Shown here: piece by piece, positions 60,100 to 64,000 of the stretch
Layout of the letters: every line of letters begins with the position of its first letter
Position numbering within the stretch: the first letter of the stretch is position 1
Source: Inia geoffrensis
Taxonomy: Eukaryota; Chordata; Mammalia; Artiodactyla; Iniidae
DNA length: 64,000 nt
Assembly (NCBI GenBank): GCA_036417435.1
Contig: CM070899.1
Coordinates: forward strand, 174,249,494 to 174,313,493
Direction: 5' to 3'
Notes under the pieces: model-generated
Told to the model about the DNA's origin: nothing
What the model saw: the letters and a program-made list of their open reading frames with translations, nothing else
Database searches by the model: none
Made by a program: the position numbers and the translations under genes

Positions 60100-63000
60100 T
60101 ACTCATTGCAGGGAAGAGATATTTACTCCATTTTTAAATTGGTTAAGAATGACCAAATATTGGTGCTCTCAGCTTAAAGTAGACTGTTAAAATTATAAGG
60201 TGTTTTATGTAAGCCCCATGATAACCACAAAAATAATACATGTAGAAGATATAGGAGAGAGAGAGGAAGGAAACAAAGCATACCATTACTAAATTACCAA
60301 TGAAATACAAAGTAAAATAGCAAGAGAATAAAAGATGGACAAAAGAGCTACTACAAGACAGAAAACAAGTGACAAAATGACAGTAGTAAGTCCTTCTTTA
60401 TCAATAATTACTTTAAATATAAATGGGTTAAACTGCTCAATCAAAAGACTTAAAGTAGCTGAATGGATTAAAAATATATATATATCCAACTATCTGCTGT
60501 CACTTTAGATTTAAGGACACATACAGACTTAGAGTGAAGGTATGAAAAAACATATTCTATGCAGATGGTAACCAAAAGAGAACAGGGGTTGCTATACTTA
60601 TATCAGATAAAATAGACTCTAAGTCAAAAACTGTCACAAAAGACAAAATACATTATATTATGATAAAAGGGTTGATGCATCAGGAAGCTATAACACTTAT
60701 ATGTGCACCCAACATCAGAGCACCTAAATATATTAAGCAAACATTGGCAAACTGAAGGGAGAAGTAGATGGGAATACAATAACAGTATGAGACTGCAATA
60801 TTTTACTTTCAATAATGGAAACAACTTCCAGACAGAAATCAATAAGGAAAACTTAAATAACACTATAGGCCAAATGAACCTAACATTTCGTACAGAATAT
60901 CCCACCCAACAGCAGCAGAATACACATTCTTCTCAAGTGCACATGGAACATTCTCTAGGATAGATCATATATTAGGCCACAAAACAAGTCTTAATATATT
61001 TTAAAAGATTGAAATCATACCAAGCATATTTTCCAACCACAATGGTATGAAATTAAAGATTAATAGCAAAGGAAAACTGGAAAATTCACAAATATGTGGA
61101 AATTAAACAACACACCCTTGAACAACCAATGGGTCAAACAAGAAACCAAAAGGAAATTAGATGATGTATTGAGACAAATCAAAACAAAACCACAATATAC
61201 CAAAATTTATGTGATGCCTCAGAAGTACTAAGAGGGCATTTTATAGTCGTAAATGCCTCCATTAAAAAAGAAGAAAGTTCTCAAGTAACCTAACTTTACA
61301 ACTCAAGAAACTAGAAAAAGAACAAACTAAGCTCGAAGTTAGCAGAAGGGAGGAAATAATAAAGATTAGAAAAGAAATAAATGAAAAAGAGACCAGAAAA
61401 ACAATACAGAAACCAACAAAACTAAGAGATCGTTCTTGAAAAGATTAGCAAAAATGACAAACCATTAGACATTACAAGTTATATCACAGAAATATAAAGG
61501 ATCACAAGAAATTACTGTGAACAATTATCCACCAACAAATTGGATAACCTAGAAGAAATGGATAAACCCCTAGAAACATAAAACCTAGAAAGACTGAATC
61601 CCTAAGAAGTAGAAAATCTGAGCACATCTGTAATTTGTAAGAAAATTGAATCAGTAATCAAAAAACTTCCGACAAGGAAAGCCCATGACTGTATGGCTTA
61701 GTGGCTGAAGTGTACCAAAGATTTAAGAATTAACACCAATCCTTCTCAATCTCTTCCAAAAAAATAGAAGAAGAGGGAATACTTCCAAGCTTATTTTATG
61801 AGGCCAGCATTACTGTGATACCAAAGCCAAAGACATTACAAGAAAAGAAAACTACAGACCACTATCCCTGATAAACATAAATGCAAAAAGTCTCAACAAA
61901 ATACAAGCAAAACAAATTCAACAACACATTGAAAGGATCATTAAACCATTACCAACTGGGATTTATCCATGGGATGGGATTGAAGGATGGTTCAACATAT
62001 GAAAATCAGTTAATGTGATACACCATATTTCCTAGCAGGAGCAGTTAGGCAAGAAAATGAAATAAAAGGTGTCCAAATTGGAAAGGAAGAAGTAAAATTA
62101 TCTCTGTTTGAGGATGACATGATTTTATACTTTGAAAACCTTAAGGACCTCACACACCAGAAAAAACCTGTTAAAACTAATAAACAAGTTGAGTAATGTT
62201 GCAGAATATAAAGTCATTATGCAAAAATTGTGTTTCTACAACAAACTATCTGAGAAGAAAATCAGGGAAGAAACCCATTTACAACAGCATCAAAAGAGAA
62301 AAAATACATAGGAATGGATTTAATCAAAGAGATGAAATACTTGTACACTGAAACCTACAAAACATTGATGAAAGAAATTGAAGAAGATTGAAATAAATGG
62401 GAAAACATCATGTGTTCATGGATTGGAAGACAATATTTTTTAAATGCCTATACTCCCCAAAGCAATCTACAAATCCAATGCAGTCTCTACCAAAATGCTA
62501 ATTGCATTTTTTACAGAAATAGAAAAAAAAAATCTTAAAATTCATATGAAATCACAAAAGGTTCTGAGTAGTCAAAATAATCTTGATAAAAAACACAAAG
62601 ATGGAGGTACCACACTTCCTTTTTTTTCCTAAAGGTGTATTTCTTTTCAAAGTGAGGTTCTTTTTGTTTGTTTTGTTTTGTTTTGATGGTTTCTAGCCTT
62701 TTTTTTTTTTAAGACTATTTATTTATTTTTAGCTGCATGGCATGTGGGATCTTAGTGCCCCAACCAGGGATCGAACCCATGCATTGGAAGGGCAAAGTCT
62801 TAACCACTGGACCACTAGGGAAGTCCCACTATTACACTTCCTAATTTCAAAATATATTACAACACAGTAATTAAAACAGTATGGTACTGGCACAAAGATA
62901 GACTGTATAAAAATAGAATGGAACAGAAAGCCCAGAAATAAATCCATGAATATATGGTCAACTGATCTTCAACAAGGGTGCCAAGAATACACAATGGGGA

Positions 63001-63617
63001 AAGAATTGACTCTTCAACAAATGGTGTTGGGAAAAGTGAATATCCACATGCCAAAGAATGAAATCGAACCTTTATCTTACATCATACACAAAAATCAATT
63101 CAAAATGAATTAAAGACTTTAACGTAAGACCTGAACCTGTAAAACTCCTAGAAGAACACATAGGGAGAAAGCTTTTTGACATTGAGCTGGGCAATGCTTT
63201 CTTGGATTTGACACCAAGAGCAAAGGTACAAAGCAAAATAAACAGATTGGACTACATCAAACTAAAAAGCTCTGCACAGCAAAGGAAGCCATCATTAAAA
63301 AGAAAAGGCAACCTATGGAATGGAAGAAAATATTTGCAAACCATGTATCTGATAAGGGGTTAATATCCAAAAGACATAAGGAATTCCTACAACTCAATAG
63401 CAAAATAATGAATAACCCAGTTAAAAAACGGGGAAAAGGCTTTGATAGATATTTCTCCAAAGAAGACATACAAATGACCAACGTTTGTTTTCATCTGGTG
63501 AAGGGATGCTCATCAGAGCTAATCATCAGGAAAATGCAAATCAAAATCACAATGAGATATCACTTCACACCTGTTAGGATGGCTGTTGTATAAAAAAATA
63601 TAGAGATAAGAAGTGTT
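60100..63617 (+). mobile_element. Long fossil L1 (L1M class), ORF2-bearing, SINE-interrupted
   Basis: An ordered L1 body of about 3.3 kb (60100-62620 and 62843-63617). It starts with the ORF2-proximal AGTAAGTCCTTCTTTATCAA and AATGGGTTAAACTGCTCAAT and continues with AGAGAACAGGGGTTGCTATA, GTACCAAAGATTTAAGAATT, AAGTCATTATGCAAAAATTG and GTATGGTACTGGCACAAAGA. It ends at CACTTCACACCTGTTAGGAT. ORF2 is broken by many stops and frameshifts, so it encodes nothing functional. The 5' UTR, ORF1 and 3' UTR are missing. A SINE with extra 3' sequence interrupts it at 62621-62833, and another SINE abuts its right end. Confidence 0.9.
62621..62833 (-). mobile_element. Short SINE (Bov-tA-like), antisense, with extra 3' sequence
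   Basis: The SINE proper runs from 62827 down to about 62700. Its 5' end is the reverse of CACTAGGGAAGTCCC, then come CAGGGATCGAACCC, GCATGGCATGTGGGATCTTA and an A-rich tail at 62700-62711. A further 80 bp (62621-62700) that is not SINE follows, ending in a second A-run (T's at 62620-62627). The L1 target sequence is duplicated on both outer sides: TACCACACTTCCT (62608-62620) and TATTACACTTCCT (62830-62842), differing by two transitions. So SINE plus extra sequence inserted as one unit. Confidence 0.85.
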
Positions 63618-63990
63618 GGGACTTCCCTCGTGGCACAGTGGTTAAGAATCCTCCTGCCAGTGCAGGGGACACGGGTTCGATCCCTGGTCCAGGAAGATGC
63701 CACATGCTGCAGAGCAATGAAGCCTGTGCACCACAACTACCGAACCTGCCTTCTAGAGCCCGCGAGCCACAACCACTGAAGCCCGTACACCTAGAGCCTG
63801 TGCTCCGCAACAGGAGAAGCCACTGCAGTGAGAAGCCAGCACACCGCAAGGAAGAGTAGCCCCCGCTTGCTACAACTAAAGAAAGCCCACGTGTGGCAAC
63901 GAAGACCCAAAGCAACCAAAAATAAATTTAAAAAAAAAATTTTTAAGTAATAATAAAAAAATTTTTAAGTGTGTCTTTAAAAAAAAAGGT
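63618..63990 (+). mobile_element. CHR-type SINE, long form, at the window edge
   Basis: It starts GGGACTTCCCTCGTGGCACAG minus its last base, carries the B-box-like GGGTTCGATCCC and the long-form module GAAGACCCAAAGCAACCAAA, then an A-rich tail with AATTTTTAAGT repeats to about 63990. The left flank ...AGAAGTGTT (to 63617) and the last bases ACAAGTGTT suggest a target duplication, but the window ends there. Confidence 0.9.
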
Positions 63991-64000
63991 AACAAGTGTT

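Noticed and set aside
63315..63593. 92-codon + strand open frame
   Set aside because: A remnant of L1 ORF2 in the fossil L1.

Overview
This window is vertebrate (mammalian) nuclear DNA, not microbial. It is AT-rich, dominated by interspersed repeats, and its only recognisable host coding sequence is two short exons with canonical GT-AG splice sites. The repeats point to a cetacean. There are many young tRNA-Glu-derived SINEs of the CHR type that begin GGGCTTCCCTGGTGGCGCAG and carry target-site duplications, plus a cetartiodactyl Mariner1_BT-type palindromic element and lineage-specific L1 3' ends. I saw no ruminant BovB LINE. A toothed whale is my best guess, but the species cannot be resolved by eye.

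The host gene is PLXDC2 (plexin domain containing 2, also called TEM7R), read on the + strand. Exon A (8071-8217, 147 nt, phase 0/0) encodes 49 residues beginning EDTDHNYY. Exon B (26310-26379, 70 nt, phase 0 to 1) encodes [14 protein letters not shown] through ITVATG plus one base. They join in frame across an 18,092-bp intron. The rest of the window is intron: at least 8,070 bp upstream of exon A and at least 37.6 kb downstream of exon B. I did not find the flanking PLXDC2 exons, which fits the very large introns known for this gene.

Layout by region. 1-8070: an MLT1 LTR (973-1339), a CHR SINE (2761) and an antisense L1 3' end that stops about 40 bp before exon A. 8218-26309: a nested SINE-in-SINE (12199-12889), further SINEs at 14440, 20652 and 23918, MIR, L2, MER5 and L1-type fossils, a possible LTR (15985-16460) and a Tigger-like element (25418). 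26380-45000: L2 and MIR fossils, MER2 (31244), SINEs (34233, 38330, 39352), an old L1 containing a perfect 71-bp palindrome (36406-36476), a second MLT1 LTR (37215) and a young 5'-truncated L1 (40182-41225). 45000-64000: a SINE (45755), an antisense MaLR LTR (47609), another young L1 3' end (50512), L2 pieces, a mariner hairpin (53860), a CTATATA-type tandem repeat (55013) and a long fossil L1 (about 60100-63617) interrupted by a SINE that seems to carry about 80 bp of transduced 3' flank. A final SINE lies at the right edge.

I found no RNA gene, CRISPR array, operon or novel protein system. Nearly every open reading frame over 60 codons is chance or transposon-derived. The most interesting items are structural: the perfect palindrome, the nested SINE with both duplications intact, the SINE with possible 3' transduction, and the L1 edge next to the exon A splice acceptor. 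Interspersed-repeat family names are from memory of consensus sequences; where duplications are not quoted, boundaries are approximate.
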